A stretch of DNA of 64,000 nt, taken from contig JAOATL010000002.1 in NCBI GenBank assembly GCA_030158125.1, positions 33,672-97,671 of the forward strand. Direction: 5' to 3'. The DNA comes from Limnohabitans sp. GTDB lineage: Bacteria; Pseudomonadota; Gammaproteobacteria; Burkholderiales; Burkholderiaceae_C. Below are positions 25,651-38,087 of the stretch, one piece after another. The notes beneath the pieces were generated by a model. It did no database searches, had not been told where the DNA came from, and was given only the letters and a program-made list of their open reading frames with translations. Position 1 is the first letter of the stretch. Every line of letters begins with the position of its first letter. The translations under genes were made by a program, and so were the position numbers.

Positions 25651-25851
25651 ATGTTGAAGAAATTCCTTGAAAAAAGACGTGCCCAAACTGTCATGGGCCA
25701 CAAACTGAAAGAAGCAGGTCCCACTTGGCTCGCAGGATTCTGGGCCATGGTGTATTTTGGACTGCCATTTTTTCTGTTCACGGTGTTGCTTGATGTGGCG
25801 ATTGAATGGTTTTCAGGCAAATGCTATGGATTGTGGTGCTATTTTCAATGA
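25651..25851 (+). CDS. Small single-pass membrane protein, hypothetical
   Basis: A 66-residue protein with a strongly basic N-terminus (MLKKFLEKRR), then a hydrophobic helix at about 27-50 (TWLAGFWAMVYFGLPFFLF) and a short Cys-containing tail. GGAAA lies 6 bases before the ATG. It sits alone on the plus strand in a 246-bp gap between two minus-strand genes, ending 12 bp before the DUF1501 stop. I do not recognise a family. The charge pattern and hydrophobic helix favour a real gene, but chance cannot be excluded. Confidence 0.5.
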   Translation: MLKKFLEKRRAQTVMGHKLKEAGPTWLAGFWAMVYFGLPFFLFTVLLDVAIEWFSGKCYGLWCYFQ

Positions 25852-25863
25852 TGTTCGCAAGCC

Positions 25864-27105
25864 TTAAGCTTTGAAAAGCCCGTCCAAAGCAGAATCCCAT
25901 CGATAACCAGGAAATACCTTGGTGATCACGCCTTGCGGCAGACCCAAACTGCGCGACAACGCTTGGGCAAATACGGCTCTGAAGTCATGGTGCACCGGCA
26001 AGTCTCTTCCTTCATTGAGCTTGTCATGCGACAGCCCATCCCAACGCCCATGCCATTGCCCCCCTTGAACGGCGTTGCCCATTAGCCACATCACATTGCC
26101 ATGACCATGGTCGGTGCCGCGTGTACCGTTTTCTGCACAAGTTCTGCCAAATTCACTGGCCACCAACACCACATCGTCCGGTTCATTGAACGCAGACCTA
26201 AGCTGACGCAAAGTGTTGGCGAGACTGGTCAGATTGTTGGCCAGCAAGCCCGTCACATTGCCTTGATTGATGTGCGTATCCCATCCGCCCGAAGATAAAA
26301 ATCCAATTCGCAAGTCTTTATTTTGGCTCATCAACATGCCCAGGTGTTTTGCATCCAATGCAAGCCCCTGCGCTGAGCTAGCACCATTGTTTGCCGCTTG
26401 TTGTTCATTGGATGACGTCATGTTGGAGGACTTCAGCATGGCAGCCGTCGACATTCTGTTGGCGGCACCTTCCATCATGGCGCTGCCCAACTTTGAGTCT
26501 GCGGCATACAACTGTTGCATGGCCTCACGTGTTTTGACCTCAGCCAAAGTGCCCGCCCGAGTGGCCAACACGCCGTTGCCCACCAATTGCACAGGGCTTG
26601 GACCTGACAAGATGCGTGGACTTCGTTCTCCAACACCCATCGCATGCAGTCCAGTCCCCTGCCCCACCAAGCCCGACAACACATTAAGCCAACCTGCGGA
26701 TGGTGAACTAAGGCCCGGCTTGCCTGTTTCCCAGTGGTACTGGGCATCGAAATGGGATCGGGTGCGATCGGGTGAGCCAGCACATGGGATGGCCGCCAGT
26801 ATGCCTTGTTGCCAGAGCGGCAGTAGGGCCGCACATGCCGGATGCAAACCAAAGGTATCGTCCAAGGGCAGTACAGATGCCTTCGTGCCATTGGGTTTGG
26901 CGATGCCGATGTTGGGCCTTAACTGTGCGTAATGCGCATCGCCATAGGGAACCAGCATCGAAAGGCCGTCGTAAGCACCCCGTAAAAAGACCAAGACCAC
27001 GCGCCCCCTCGGGTTGGCGCCATCGGCAATGGCGTTCAGACCCACCAACGGAAAAGCGCCCATGCTCAAGGTTTGAAGAATGACTTGACGGCGGGAAGGC
27101 TTCAT
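25864..27105 (-). CDS. DUF1501 domain protein (Tat-type signal)
   Basis: 413 residues. The N-terminus MKPSRRQVILQTLSMGAFPL carries a twin-arginine and a hydrophobic stretch, fitting Tat export to the periplasm. The body has DUF1501 features: VVLVFLRGAYDGLSMLVPYGD, GLHPACAALLPLW, ASEFGRTCAENGTRGTDHGHGNVMWLMG. The family has a sulfatase/alkaline-phosphatase-like fold with unassigned reaction and nearly always pairs with DUF1800. It starts 20 bp after the DUF1800 stop, in the guaBA direction. Confidence 0.93.
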   Translation of the reverse strand: MKPSRRQVILQTLSMGAFPLVGLNAIADGANPRGRVVLVFLRGAYDGLSMLVPYGDAHYAQLRPNIGIAKPNGTKASVLPLDDTFGLHPACAALLPLWQQGILAAIPCAGSPDRTRSHFDAQYHWETGKPGLSSPSAGWLNVLSGLVGQGTGLHAMGVGERSPRILSGPSPVQLVGNGVLATRAGTLAEVKTREAMQQLYAADSKLGSAMMEGAANRMSTAAMLKSSNMTSSNEQQAANNGASSAQGLALDAKHLGMLMSQNKDLRIGFLSSGGWDTHINQGNVTGLLANNLTSLANTLRQLRSAFNEPDDVVLVASEFGRTCAENGTRGTDHGHGNVMWLMGNAVQGGQWHGRWDGLSHDKLNEGRDLPVHHDFRAVFAQALSRSLGLPQGVITKVFPGYRWDSALDGLFKA

Positions 27106-27125
27106 ATGCGTATGCGTTAGATTCG

Positions 27126-28673
27126 TTACTTGAACACCAATTCGGCACTGCCCAACACAAAACCCATTCGTTGTGCAGGTGCTTGTTGCGCAATGGCATG
27201 AAGGGTGCTGCGACTCAAGTATGCATAAAGGTCCTTGCGTTCCGTGCCGTTGCGGGCCACGTTCAGGGCGAAGTCAATTCTTCGCGTCAGTGCTTCTGGT
27301 GTCAGCCAAGTCGTGGCATTGAAAGCATAGCCATCCGGCGTTTGCCAATTTTGAATGCCCTGTCCTGCCACGGCCGAATACGCAAAAGCTTGAAGCCATT
27401 TGCTGCGATCTTCTCCTGCATTGAGGACCCGCAAGCTGGCGCATGCAAAATCAAAGGGCGTACGGTAAAGCTTGTTGGCAGAATCCCAAAAAGCTGCATG
27501 GTTCAACATGACCTTCATGACCTGATAGATGTCTCCGCTCGATGCCAAAAACACAGTGGCCATAGAATCGATCAGCACTTGAGGCGGATCATCGGAGACA
27601 AAGTATTCAGCCAAACGGCGTGAGATGCGTTGCGCAGTCGCAGGATGGTTTGCCAGAAAACGAATGGCTTGCTCGCCCTCCTTCACTCCCAACGATTGCA
27701 CTGAGCTTGAAATGCTTTGGCCCATGATCACTTTAGGCCCCGACGCGTGCTGCCGCATGACAAACTGAAAACCCTCGGGAGAACGCGCAGACACAGTCCA
27801 GCCTGTTAAAACGCGGGCCAGTTCCCGGACATCGTCTTGTGTGTAACCGCCGTGAACACCCAAAGTGTGCAACTCCATCAACTCGCGGGCATAGTTCTCA
27901 TTCAAACCGCGAGGGCTTTGCCCCGCTCTGGCCGGCTGCGGGCTGACACTGAGCCACTGGTCCAAGTAGTACAGCATGGCAGGATGTTTTGCACTGGCCA
28001 ACACCAAGTCTTCAAACTTGCCAAGCGCATGCGCACGCGCCACGTTGATGGCGTAATGTCCCGCAAAGGGTCTGACAGTGCCTTTGAGCTGGTACACATT
28101 GAAGTGGTTGAACCAAAACTCTGTCATACGGGCCAGCAAGGGCTGTTCAATGGCATCGTTGCTGCAGCTTGCCAAACGCCATGCAACTGCTTTGTTGACT
28201 TGGGTGCGGTTGTAATACAAGGGCTCAACTTGCGCTTGGAAGTTAAACCGCTTTTCATTTGCCACCAGGTCGTTGATGCGGGTTCCAGCGGGTACAGCAG
28301 CCCGGGCTTCTCTCTCTTTGCGTGCACCGTCAAAAATGGCAGGCAGTCCATCATTGATGGATGCCATGTCGGCGGGCAGTTGCGGGGGCTGCAAACTGGC
28401 TTGGCGTGCTGCATCCAACTGTTGCAAAGCCCAGACTTTGGGGCGCCCAACGGACTGCATGTTGGCCAGCAATTCTGGGGTAGGACCATAACTCAGGCGG
28501 TTGATGGCGCGCCATTCAGCAGCTGGCCCTTGGGGATCCAAGCCGTCAAAAAATGAGGCTGACCTTGGATTTGAAAATGGGGCCTGCGCACAACCCCATA
28601 AACTCAAGAGCAAACAAGTTTCAAATAAAAGCCGCAGGGGCTTCATGAACTTCAAACTTGTGAGCTGTTTCAT
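27126..28673 (-). CDS. DUF1800 domain lipoprotein
   Basis: 515 residues. A lipoprotein-type signal (LLLSLWGCAQ, Cys near residue 28) anchors it to a membrane; a second in-frame ATG at 28646 also keeps the signal. DUF1800 features include NRLSYGPTPELL, FWFNHFNVY, ENYARELMELHTLGVHGGYTQDDVRELARVLTGW (shown in part) and FVSDDPPQ. The function of the family is unknown; it is paired with DUF1501. The start lies 12 bp after the guaA stop, with no terminator between, so it is probably co-transcribed with guaBA. Confidence 0.92.
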   Translation of the reverse strand: MKQLTSLKFMKPLRLLFETCLLLSLWGCAQAPFSNPRSASFFDGLDPQGPAAEWRAINRLSYGPTPELLANMQSVGRPKVWALQQLDAARQASLQPPQLPADMASINDGLPAIFDGARKEREARAAVPAGTRINDLVANEKRFNFQAQVEPLYYNRTQVNKAVAWRLASCSNDAIEQPLLARMTEFWFNHFNVYQLKGTVRPFAGHYAINVARAHALGKFEDLVLASAKHPAMLYYLDQWLSVSPQPARAGQSPRGLNENYARELMELHTLGVHGGYTQDDVRELARVLTGWTVSARSPEGFQFVMRQHASGPKVIMGQSISSSVQSLGVKEGEQAIRFLANHPATAQRISRRLAEYFVSDDPPQVLIDSMATVFLASSGDIYQVMKVMLNHAAFWDSANKLYRTPFDFACASLRVLNAGEDRSKWLQAFAYSAVAGQGIQNWQTPDGYAFNATTWLTPEALTRRIDFALNVARNGTERKDLYAYLSRSTLHAIAQQAPAQRMGFVLGSAELVFK

Positions 28674-28685
28674 GTGCGCCTGGGA

Positions 28686-30299
28686 TTATTCCCACTCAAT
28701 GGTTGCAGGTGGCTTGCTGCTGACGTCGTAGGTCACGCGATTGATACCGCGCACTTCATTGATGATGCGGCCCGATACCTTCTTCAGCAGCGCATAAGGC
28801 AGTTCAGCCCAATCTGCGGTCATGAAGTCAGAGGTTTGCACGGCACGCAAGGCCACCACGTAGTCGTACGTGCGACCATCACCCATCACGCCAACGCTCT
28901 TCACAGGCAGGAACACTGTAAACGCTTGGCTGGTGAGGTCGTACCAGGATTTCCCTGATTCGTCGGTAAAGTTACGTAACTCTTCGATGAAGATCGCGTC
29001 TGCGCGACGCAACAAGTCTGCGTATTCTTTTTTCACTTCACCCAAGATGCGCACGCCCAGACCTGGGCCGGGGAATGGATGGCGGTAAACCATTTCGCGC
29101 GGCAAGCCCAAGGCCACGCCCAGCTCACGCACCTCGTCTTTGAAAAGTTCGCGCAAAGGCTCCAACAATTTGAGGCCCAATTGCTCGGGCAAGCCGCCCA
29201 CATTGTGGTGGCTCTTGATGGTGACGGCCTTCTTGCTCTTGGCGCCGCCAGACTCAATCACATCAGGGTAAATGGTACCTTGTGCCAAGAAGCTTGCGCC
29301 TTTGTGGCCACCTGTGCCTGCCTTCAATTTAGCGGCTTCGTCTTTGAACACATCCACAAACAAACCGCCAATGATTTTGCGTTTTTGTTCTGGCTCGCTC
29401 ACACCTGTCAACTTGCCCAAGAACAAATCGCTGGCGTTGACGCGAATAACGCGCGCATGCAACTTGCCTTCGAACATGTCCATCACCATGTCGCCTTCGT
29501 TCAAACGCAACAGGCCATGGTCCACAAAAACACACGTAAGTTGATCGCCAATAGCCCGATGAATCAGGGCTGCAGCCACGGAAGAATCGACACCACCCGA
29601 CAAGCCCAAGATGACTTCTTCGTCACCGACTTGCTCGCGAATTTTGGCAACAGCTTCTTCAATGTAGTTGCCCATGATCCAATCGGGGCTGGCTTTACAG
29701 ATGTCCAATACAAATCGGTTTAAGAGCGCTTGACCTTGAACGGTGTGCGTTACTTCTGGATGGAACTGCACCGCATAAAAACGACGCGCTTCATCTGCCA
29801 TACCAGCAATGGGGCAAGCAGGCGTAGAAGCCATCACTTTGAAGCCCTCAGGCAATTGCGTCACTTTGTCGCCATGGCTCATCCAAACCTTGAGCATGCC
29901 ATGGCCTTCAGCCGTGGCGAAGTCTTCAATCCCTTTGAGCAAATCGGTGTGGCCATGTGCACGGACTTCGGCGTAACCAAACTCACGCGTGGTGCCCGCT
30001 TCAACCTTGCCACCCAATTGTTCGGCCATGGTTTGCATGCCGTAGCAAATGCCCAACACGGGAATGCCCAATTCAAACACCGCATCGGGGGCACGGTCGT
30101 CCACCTCGTACACGCTGGCATGTGAGCCAGACAAAATGATGCCCTTCAAATTGCCGTCTTTGGCATAGTCACGCACCCATTCGCTGGTGACATCGCACGG
30201 ATGTACTTCACAAAACACGTGGGCCTCGCGCACACGGCGTGCAATGAGTTGGGTAACTTGTGAGCCAAAGTCAAGAATCAGAATTTTGGAATGCTGCAT
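28686..30299 (-). CDS. guaA: GMP synthase (glutamine-hydrolysing)
   Basis: 537 residues, full length. The N-terminal class-I glutamine amidotransferase domain has the nucleophile Cys85 in LGICYGMQ and a His-Glu pair in FHPEVTHT. The ATP-pyrophosphatase domain has the P-loop SGGVDSS, and the C-terminal dimerisation domain ends in KPPATIEWE. It converts XMP to GMP. It follows guaB by 46 bp on the same strand. Confidence 0.98.
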   Translation of the reverse strand: MQHSKILILDFGSQVTQLIARRVREAHVFCEVHPCDVTSEWVRDYAKDGNLKGIILSGSHASVYEVDDRAPDAVFELGIPVLGICYGMQTMAEQLGGKVEAGTTREFGYAEVRAHGHTDLLKGIEDFATAEGHGMLKVWMSHGDKVTQLPEGFKVMASTPACPIAGMADEARRFYAVQFHPEVTHTVQGQALLNRFVLDICKASPDWIMGNYIEEAVAKIREQVGDEEVILGLSGGVDSSVAAALIHRAIGDQLTCVFVDHGLLRLNEGDMVMDMFEGKLHARVIRVNASDLFLGKLTGVSEPEQKRKIIGGLFVDVFKDEAAKLKAGTGGHKGASFLAQGTIYPDVIESGGAKSKKAVTIKSHHNVGGLPEQLGLKLLEPLRELFKDEVRELGVALGLPREMVYRHPFPGPGLGVRILGEVKKEYADLLRRADAIFIEELRNFTDESGKSWYDLTSQAFTVFLPVKSVGVMGDGRTYDYVVALRAVQTSDFMTADWAELPYALLKKVSGRIINEVRGINRVTYDVSSKPPATIEWE

Positions 30300-30345
30300 G
30301 GAACGTCAATGATCAAAAATTGATGGGCGCTGAAATGAACTGAAA

Positions 30346-31881
<1,536 letters not shown>

Positions 31882-32235
31882 TCAATAGCCGGCGACAGAA
31901 CCAATGCGACGACGGGCAAAAAGACCAGTTCTGCCTTTGCCTTGGCGCTTAAAACGTTGTTTTCGGGCTAATTTTGGATCAACCAACAACGCGCGATAGA
32001 TTTCCAGACGGTCGCCGTCTTTCAAAACCTGGCCATTTGCGACCAGATGCCCCCAAATGCCCTGCTTGTGAACTGTGTCGAAGGCTTGCGTTTGGGCCGC
32101 GAGCATGGCCTGCCAGTCGGCCGTTTGGTGCAATTGCACCAAGGCATGCTTCACCAGACTCCCCTCTGGCAAGCTTAAGTTGATGTGATGCACTTGCCTT
32201 GGGGCGGGGCTAAAAACGCATTGAACCTGAATCAT
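31882..32235 (-). CDS. rnfH: RnfH family protein (ubiquitin-like beta-grasp)
   Basis: 117 residues with the compact beta-grasp pattern of RnfH (UPF0125): PEGSLVKHALVQL, then GIWGHLV and the hallmark LKDGDRLEIYRALLVDPK. The C-terminus is basic. Function is not firmly established, but the gene almost always follows ratA. Here it overlaps ratA by 4 bp (ATGA). Confidence 0.92.
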   Translation of the reverse strand: MIQVQCVFSPAPRQVHHINLSLPEGSLVKHALVQLHQTADWQAMLAAQTQAFDTVHKQGIWGHLVANGQVLKDGDRLEIYRALLVDPKLARKQRFKRQGKGRTGLFARRRIGSVAGY

Positions 32236-32684
32236 GTGTTTTCATCCCCGTAAATTTGATCTGCTCGTTTGACAAAGGCATCGACCAAACTGGCTGCAAT
32301 CTTGTCGAACACAGGGCCCACAACTGCCGCCAAGGTGGCGCTCGAGAAGCCATATTCCAAAGTCAAAGTCACCTTACATGCACGTTGCGAGTTGTCCCCA
32401 ACAGGCTCAAATGACCAAGTGCCATCGAGATTCGAAAATGGGCCTTTGACCAATTTCATGCGAACCTCACGGTTCTCGACGTGGGTGTTGTGAGTCACGA
32501 AGACCTGTTTGACGCCGGCCATGCCAATGCCAACTTCTGCATCCATTTCTTGACCACTGGCTTTCAGGACTTTGGAGTGACTGCACCATGGTAGAAAATG
32601 CATGTATTGATCCACATCTGTGACCAGACGAAACATTTCCTCTGGGGTGTACCAGATGAGGACAGTTTTGATCAGTTTCTTCAT
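32232..32684 (-). CDS. ratA: RatA-like SRPBCC (START-fold) protein
   Basis: 150 residues, polyketide-cyclase/COQ10-type START fold: YTPEEMFRLVTDVDQYMHFLPWC at the N-terminus (given here in family terms) and a C-terminal amphipathic helix. E. coli RatA was reported to inhibit 70S subunit association, while other members bind ubiquinone precursors. The ATG at 32684 is chosen over a longer in-frame TTG start. It is divergent from smpB across 100 bp, the standard arrangement in beta- and gammaproteobacteria. Confidence 0.93.
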   Translation of the reverse strand: MKKLIKTVLIWYTPEEMFRLVTDVDQYMHFLPWCSHSKVLKASGQEMDAEVGIGMAGVKQVFVTHNTHVENREVRMKLVKGPFSNLDGTWSFEPVGDNSQRACKVTLTLEYGFSSATLAAVVGPVFDKIAASLVDAFVKRADQIYGDENT

Positions 32685-32784
32685 ACAATAAGGTTTAACC
32701 AACCGATTGTAATTTCTCTGAGATGCTCCGTGTCAACGCAAGCCCTCAAGCAACAGTGGCAAACGCCCTTCTCACTTCTTTTTA

Positions 32785-33276
32785 ATGGCCACGCCACCCA
32801 AAAAAACCAAAGGTCCTGGTAAGTCAGGCCTGATTGCCGAAAATAAAAAAGCAGCCTTCGACTACTTTTTTGAGGAGAGGCATGAGTGCGGCATGGTCTT
32901 GGAAGGCTGGGAAGTCAAAGCTGTTCGCGAAGGCAAAGTTCAGCTCACCGATGGCTATGTCGTCATTCGAAACAAAGAGATGTTCATCATCGGTTGTTTG
33001 ATCAACCCGCTCAAAACAGCCTCTACACACGTCAACCCAGAAGCCGCTCGCACGCGCAAATTGCTGTTGAAGCGGGAAGAAATTGACAGGCTCACTGCCA
33101 AAGTTGAGCAAAAAGGGTTTACTTTGGTGCCCATTAACCTGCATTGGAAAGCTGGCTTCATTAAGTGTGAAGTGGCTCTGGCCAAAGGCAAGGCCGAGCA
33201 CGACAAGCGCGACACCATCAAGGACCGCGAAGGCAAGCGCGAGGTAGAACGCGCCATGAAAAGTCGCAACCGTTAA
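32785..33276 (+). CDS. smpB: SsrA-binding protein SmpB
   Basis: 163 residues. The OB-fold core carries [27 protein letters not shown] and the C-terminal basic tail ending [17 protein letters not shown]. It binds tmRNA and delivers it to stalled ribosomes for trans-translation. No tmRNA gene is in the window. The gene is convergent with the enoyl-CoA hydratase family gene, 17 bp apart. Confidence 0.97.
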   Translation: MATPPKKTKGPGKSGLIAENKKAAFDYFFEERHECGMVLEGWEVKAVREGKVQLTDGYVVIRNKEMFIIGCLINPLKTASTHVNPEAARTRKLLLKREEIDRLTAKVEQKGFTLVPINLHWKAGFIKCEVALAKGKAEHDKRDTIKDREGKREVERAMKSRNR

Positions 33277-33293
33277 GACTGCAATTTTTTGAG

Positions 33294-34406
33294 TTAACTA
33301 AGATCCCGCAGCGGGTGCGTTTCTGGCGTCCAAGGGCTCACAAAAAACGCAGACCATTCGGCATCAGCCACTTCAGAAAGATGCCCGTGTGCCCACTTAG
33401 GCTGGTGATCTTTGTCAACCGCCAATGCACGAATGCCTTCCACTGTTTCACTGCGCTCCCGCAAATGAAAACAGTGATGAACCAAATCAAGTTCCATGCG
33501 CAGATCATCGGCCAAGCCCATGTTGCGTGCTTTGCGAATTTGGCTCAAAACCACATGCACCATCAAAGGCGAGGTTTTGTTCAAGCTGGCCAAAGTTTGC
33601 TGAGCCCATTCAGAATGGTTCTGTCTCAAAGCAAGACTGATATCTAACGGTGTGGACAAGGCAAAGCACTGGTCAATTTCAGCCTTGTTGGGGAAAGGTG
33701 TGGCTTCCAATTTAGTGAACTGGCTTTGAATCCAGCGCTCAACCGCTTCACCACTTTCAAAGGGGGTGCTGAGCAAAGTTTTCCAAAGCATGGGTAAACG
33801 TTGAACCTCAATCAAACCATCTGCCAGACCTGCTTGAATGGCCTGCGGGCCATTGATTTTTTGGCCTGTCAGGCCAAGGTACTCACCAATGCGGCCTGGG
33901 CAACGACTTAGGAAATAACCACCGCCCACATCGGGAAACAAACCAATGTGGGTTTCAGGCATGGCCATTTGCGTTTTGTCGGTCACGATGCGCACACTGG
34001 CACCTTGACTGATACCCATTCCACCACCCATTACCACGCCATCCATGAAAGCAATGTAAGGCTTAGCGTAGGTATGAATCAAATGGTTCAACGCGTATTC
34101 TTCCGCGAAAAAATCTGACAAGCTGCTATCGCCAGCCAAAGCGGCCTGGTGGAAAAATCGAATATCACCACCCGCACAGAAATGTCCAAAAGGGCCTTCT
34201 TTGCCGCTGCCTTTGATCAACACCGCCAACACTTGAGGATTGCGCTGAAATTCCAACAGAGTATTGGTCAATTCACGAACCATGGGCAGCGACAAAGCGT
34301 TCAAAGCTCTGGGACGGTTCAGGGTAATGCACCCTACTCTGCCACTCACTTCATACACAACGTGCGACTCTGTTGCAACGGTGTTGCTTGTGTTCAATTC
34401 AGACAT
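33294..34406 (-). CDS. Enoyl-CoA hydratase/isomerase family, 3-hydroxyisobutyryl-CoA hydrolase-like
   Basis: 370 residues, the length of HIBCH-type hydrolases rather than the ~260 of simple crotonases. The crotonase oxyanion elements GHFCAGGDIRFFH and GVVMGGGMGISQGA are followed by MPETHIGLFPDVGG with the Glu typical of HIBCH. It would release 3-hydroxyisobutyrate in valine breakdown or act on a related acyl-CoA. The ATG at 34406 has GGAGA 7 bases upstream; the longer TTG-type start is rejected. It overlaps the DMT transporter stop by 8 bp. Confidence 0.88.
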   Translation of the reverse strand: MSELNTSNTVATESHVVYEVSGRVGCITLNRPRALNALSLPMVRELTNTLLEFQRNPQVLAVLIKGSGKEGPFGHFCAGGDIRFFHQAALAGDSSLSDFFAEEYALNHLIHTYAKPYIAFMDGVVMGGGMGISQGASVRIVTDKTQMAMPETHIGLFPDVGGGYFLSRCPGRIGEYLGLTGQKINGPQAIQAGLADGLIEVQRLPMLWKTLLSTPFESGEAVERWIQSQFTKLEATPFPNKAEIDQCFALSTPLDISLALRQNHSEWAQQTLASLNKTSPLMVHVVLSQIRKARNMGLADDLRMELDLVHHCFHLRERSETVEGIRALAVDKDHQPKWAHGHLSEVADAEWSAFFVSPWTPETHPLRDLS

Positions 34407-35286
34407 TGCGTTGTCTCCATCCAAACCATTCATTGGCGAACAAGGCAGCAATGACCATGCTGCCACCTATCAAAACACTGACATGTGGTTCTTCGTTTGC
34501 ACCCCACCATGCCAATGCAATCCCAAAAATCACTTCTAACAGCGCCAGTAAAGATACTTCTGGCGCCTTCAAAGATCTGGCGCAAATCACAGACAGCGTG
34601 CATGGAATGGCGAGCTGCACAAATCCAAGCAGCGCCAAAAGACTTAAGTCATGAGAACTGGTTTGCAGGGGCCAAGCCATCGGCAAAGTCATCAAAGAGG
34701 ACAACACAGCGCCTAGCAACACAGAAGGCACCAAATCGATGGGCAGACCAAGTGATTGACTCTTATGCGTCAAATTCCATTGCGTAGCCCCGGCAATGGG
34801 AACACACAGGGCAACGGCCGCACCCAACAGGAAATTAGGATCACCCAGTTGTAGCTGACTGACAAACATCAACGCAATGCCGGCGCCTGCGAACGCAATG
34901 GCCAGCCATGTTCTCAGAGGCAATCGATGGGAAAGGAAGAGCCAAGAGCCAAGTGCTGTCAGCAAAGGACCGCAGGCCATGGTGATCAGAACATTAGCGA
35001 CCGCAGTCAGGGTCAATGCCATCATGAAGGCTGTGAACATGATGCTCCAGCACACGCCCGACAGCCAAAAATAAGGGCTGCGCCAAGGCAGCCGTTTCCA
35101 AAAGCCCACACCCTGCCACAAGCTAAGGATGAGGACCAAACCAAGCACCGTAAAGGCACTGCGCCAAAACGTGATTTCAAAGCCACGGGCGCTTTCGAGG
35201 TGGCGTGAAACCACTCCCGCAATGGACCACAAGGCGGTCACGAGCACCATCAAGGCAACTGCGTGACCGTGTTTGAGTTTGAGCAC
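34399..35286 (-). CDS. DMT superfamily (EamA) transporter
   Basis: 295 residues with about ten hydrophobic helices in two EamA repeats (for example ALMVLVTALWSIAGVVSRH in the first and VPSVLLGAVLSSLMTLPMA in the second). EamA proteins export metabolites or amino acids through the inner membrane. The substrate is unknown. It lies 26 bp after typA's end and leads into the HIBCH-like gene with overlapping ends, so the two may be co-expressed. Confidence 0.9.
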   Translation of the reverse strand: MLKLKHGHAVALMVLVTALWSIAGVVSRHLESARGFEITFWRSAFTVLGLVLILSLWQGVGFWKRLPWRSPYFWLSGVCWSIMFTAFMMALTLTAVANVLITMACGPLLTALGSWLFLSHRLPLRTWLAIAFAGAGIALMFVSQLQLGDPNFLLGAAVALCVPIAGATQWNLTHKSQSLGLPIDLVPSVLLGAVLSSLMTLPMAWPLQTSSHDLSLLALLGFVQLAIPCTLSVICARSLKAPEVSLLALLEVIFGIALAWWGANEEPHVSVLIGGSMVIAALFANEWFGWRQRNV

Positions 35287-35312
35287 TGGATGTGCTTCTG
35301 AGTGGTTAAGAC

Positions 35313-37136
35313 TTAAGCGCGACCTGCGCGCTTACGCTCGTGCTCTTTCAAGAAACGCTTGCGCAAACGAACGCTCTTGGGCGTGATTTCAACCAACTCG
35401 TCATCGTCAATGAACTCGACGCCGTATTCCAGCGTGAGGTCAATCGGCGGTGTGATTTTGATGGCGTCTTCTTTGCCTGACACACGGAAGTTGGTCAGCT
35501 GCTTCGTGCGCGTAGCGTTCACCACCAAGTCGTTGTCACGGCTGTGGATGCCCACAATCATGCCTTCGTAAACAGGGTCATTGGCCTTCACAAACATGCG
35601 GCCACGGTCGTCCAACTTGCCCAAGGCGTAGGTGAAGATTTCACCATCGTCCATGGAAATGAGCACGCCGTTTTTACGGCCACCGATTTCACCTTTGTGG
35701 GCTTCGTAGCTGTCAAAGATGTTGGAAATCAGGCCAGAGCCACGTGTCAAGTTCAAGAACTCGTTGGTAAAGCCAATCAAACCACGGGCTGGAATGCGAT
35801 ATTCCAAACGAACACGACCACGGCCATCGGGTTCCATGTTGACCAATTCACCTTTGCGTTCGCCCAAAGCCTGCATCACGCCGCCTTGGTGGCCTTCTTC
35901 AATGTCGGCCGTGACCAACTCGATTGGCTCATGACGCTCGCCATTCACATCACGAAACACCACGCGAGGCTTGGACACGGCCATTTCGTAACCTTCACGG
36001 CGCATGTTTTCAAGCAAGATGGTCAAGTGCAATTCACCACGACCTGCGACGTCAAACACGCCTTCTTCGTCGGTTTCTTTAACGCGCAAGGCCACGTTGT
36101 GTTGCAATTCTTTTTGCAGACGATCCCAAATTTGACGGCTGGTGACGTACTTGCCTTCACGACCGGCCAAGGGGCTGGTGTTCACGCAGAAGTTCATCGT
36201 CAATGTTGGCTCGTCAATTTTGAGCATGGGCAATGGTGCTGGATTGGCGGGATCCGTGACAGTCACACCAATGTTCAAGTCGGCAATACCGTTGATCAAC
36301 ACAATGTCGCCAGGACCGGCTTCGGTCACTTGAACGCGGTCCAAACCACGGAAGGTCAAAACTTGGTTGATACGGCCTTTGATGGAATTTCCATCAGGAC
36401 CTTCCATGACCAACACATCCATCATGGGCTTGATGGTGCCTTGGCTGATACGGCCCACACCAATGCGACCCACAAAGGTTGAAAAATCCAATGCGGAAAT
36501 TTGCAATTGCAAAGGTGCGTCTGGATCGCCGGCTTGTGCTGGCACATGTTTCAACACGGTATTGAAAAGTGCAGACATGTCTGGGCCCCACTGCTCACCA
36601 GGAGCGCCCTCTTCCAAAGACGTCCAGCCGTTGATGCCAGAGGCATACACCACGGGGAAGTCGAGCTGTTCGTCGGTTGCGCCCAATTTGTCGAACAAGT
36701 CGAACGCTTGGTTGACAACTTTGTCTGGGTTCGCACCAGGCTTGTCCACTTTGTTCACAACCACGATGGGCTTTAAGCCCAAGGCCAAAGCCTTCTTGGT
36801 CACAAAACGCGTTTGGGGCATTGGGCCCTCTTGCGCATCAATGAGCAACACCACACCGTCCACCATGGACAAAGCGCGTTCCACTTCACCGCCGAAGTCG
36901 GCGTGGCCCGGTGTGTCAACGATGTTGATGTGCGTACCTTCCCAGCTCACGGCACAGTTTTTGGCCAAGATGGTAATGCCACGCTCACGCTCGATGGCGT
37001 TGTTGTCCATGACAGTGTCGACCACTTTTTCGTGTTCGGCAAATGTGCCAGACTGACGCAGCAGTTGGTCAACCATGGTGGTTTTACCGTGGTCAACGTG
37101 GGCGATGATCGCGATGTTACGAATTTGTCTACTCAT
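35313..37136 (-). CDS. typA: Translational GTPase TypA/BipA
   Basis: 607 residues, standard size. The G-domain motifs are [28 protein letters not shown] and NKVDKPGA; domains II, III, V and the family-specific C-terminal domain follow, ending in a basic tail. BipA aids 50S assembly and growth at low temperature. The ATG overlaps the truB stop by 4 bp, so it closes the rimP-to-typA operon. Confidence 0.97.
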   Translation of the reverse strand: MSRQIRNIAIIAHVDHGKTTMVDQLLRQSGTFAEHEKVVDTVMDNNAIERERGITILAKNCAVSWEGTHINIVDTPGHADFGGEVERALSMVDGVVLLIDAQEGPMPQTRFVTKKALALGLKPIVVVNKVDKPGANPDKVVNQAFDLFDKLGATDEQLDFPVVYASGINGWTSLEEGAPGEQWGPDMSALFNTVLKHVPAQAGDPDAPLQLQISALDFSTFVGRIGVGRISQGTIKPMMDVLVMEGPDGNSIKGRINQVLTFRGLDRVQVTEAGPGDIVLINGIADLNIGVTVTDPANPAPLPMLKIDEPTLTMNFCVNTSPLAGREGKYVTSRQIWDRLQKELQHNVALRVKETDEEGVFDVAGRGELHLTILLENMRREGYEMAVSKPRVVFRDVNGERHEPIELVTADIEEGHQGGVMQALGERKGELVNMEPDGRGRVRLEYRIPARGLIGFTNEFLNLTRGSGLISNIFDSYEAHKGEIGGRKNGVLISMDDGEIFTYALGKLDDRGRMFVKANDPVYEGMIVGIHSRDNDLVVNATRTKQLTNFRVSGKEDAIKITPPIDLTLEYGVEFIDDDELVEITPKSVRLRKRFLKEHERKRAGRA

Positions 37137-38086
37137 GCTAAGGCCTTCTCCAAAATTGATTGAATTTCTAGGGGGCTTAACAAGCGCCCCGGAATAAGTT
37201 CACCAGCTTTCACATGCGCAGTGCCCAAGAGCGCGCGCGGTGAATCGCCGTACACAGCGACATGCAGGTTGTCGGGCCAGTCGCCACGACGGCGCACGCC
37301 GCTTAAGAATCTGCCCGCATCATCTGGGGGCAAGGTGACAGGGGTATGACCATCGAGCAACGCATCGACAGTCAACAATTTCATTTCTCGCTCTGCTTCA
37401 GGCAAAGCTTCTAATTCTTGAATGCTGATGCATTCGGCTTCTTTAAATGGACCCGTTTGAATGCGACGCAAGGCACTCAAATGACCGCATGTACCCAAGG
37501 CGACTGCAATGTCTTCACCCAGTGTGCGGATGTAAGTGCCTTTGCTGCACGTGACTGTGACTTTTAAACGGCGGTGATCGTTTTCGGGTTCAATTTCTTC
37601 CAGTGCCAAAGCATGAATCACAATGTGACGTGCTTCACGCTCTACTTCAATGCCAGCACGCGCGTAGTCGTACAGAGCTTTGCCATCTTTTTTCAAGGCG
37701 CTGTACATGGGTGGGATTTGATCAATGGGTCCCGTGAACTTGGCTAGTACTTGTTGCAATAAATCGGCCGTAAAGTTCACAGGCTTCTCAGAAACCACTT
37801 CACCTTCCAAATCACCTGTGCTGGTTTGGACACCCAAAACAACAATGGCTTCGTAAGATTTATCAGCATCCAAGTGCAACTGGCTGAACTTGGTGGCTGC
37901 ACCAAAGCATAAAGGCAATACCCCTGTAGCCAATGGATCCAGGGTACCCGTGTGCCCTGCTTTTTCGGCGCGCAATAACCACTTGGCTTTTTGCAAAGCA
38001 TCGTTACTGGACATACCGTATGGCTTGTCTAACAACAGCACCCCATGCACAGGGCGCCGTTGCACCCTGGTGCGTGGCGCGTTCAT
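37133..38086 (-). CDS. truB: tRNA pseudouridine(55) synthase
   Basis: 317 residues. The catalytic Asp50 is in [12 protein letters not shown], with the [11 protein letters not shown] motif upstream and a C-terminal PUA-like region. It makes pseudouridine-55 in the T-loop of tRNAs. It starts 1 bp after the rbfA stop and overlaps typA by 4 bp. Confidence 0.97.
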   Translation of the reverse strand: MNAPRTRVQRRPVHGVLLLDKPYGMSSNDALQKAKWLLRAEKAGHTGTLDPLATGVLPLCFGAATKFSQLHLDADKSYEAIVVLGVQTSTGDLEGEVVSEKPVNFTADLLQQVLAKFTGPIDQIPPMYSALKKDGKALYDYARAGIEVEREARHIVIHALALEEIEPENDHRRLKVTVTCSKGTYIRTLGEDIAVALGTCGHLSALRRIQTGPFKEAECISIQELEALPEAEREMKLLTVDALLDGHTPVTLPPDDAGRFLSGVRRRGDWPDNLHVAVYGDSPRALLGTAHVKAGELIPGRLLSPLEIQSILEKALA

Positions 38087-38087
38087 G

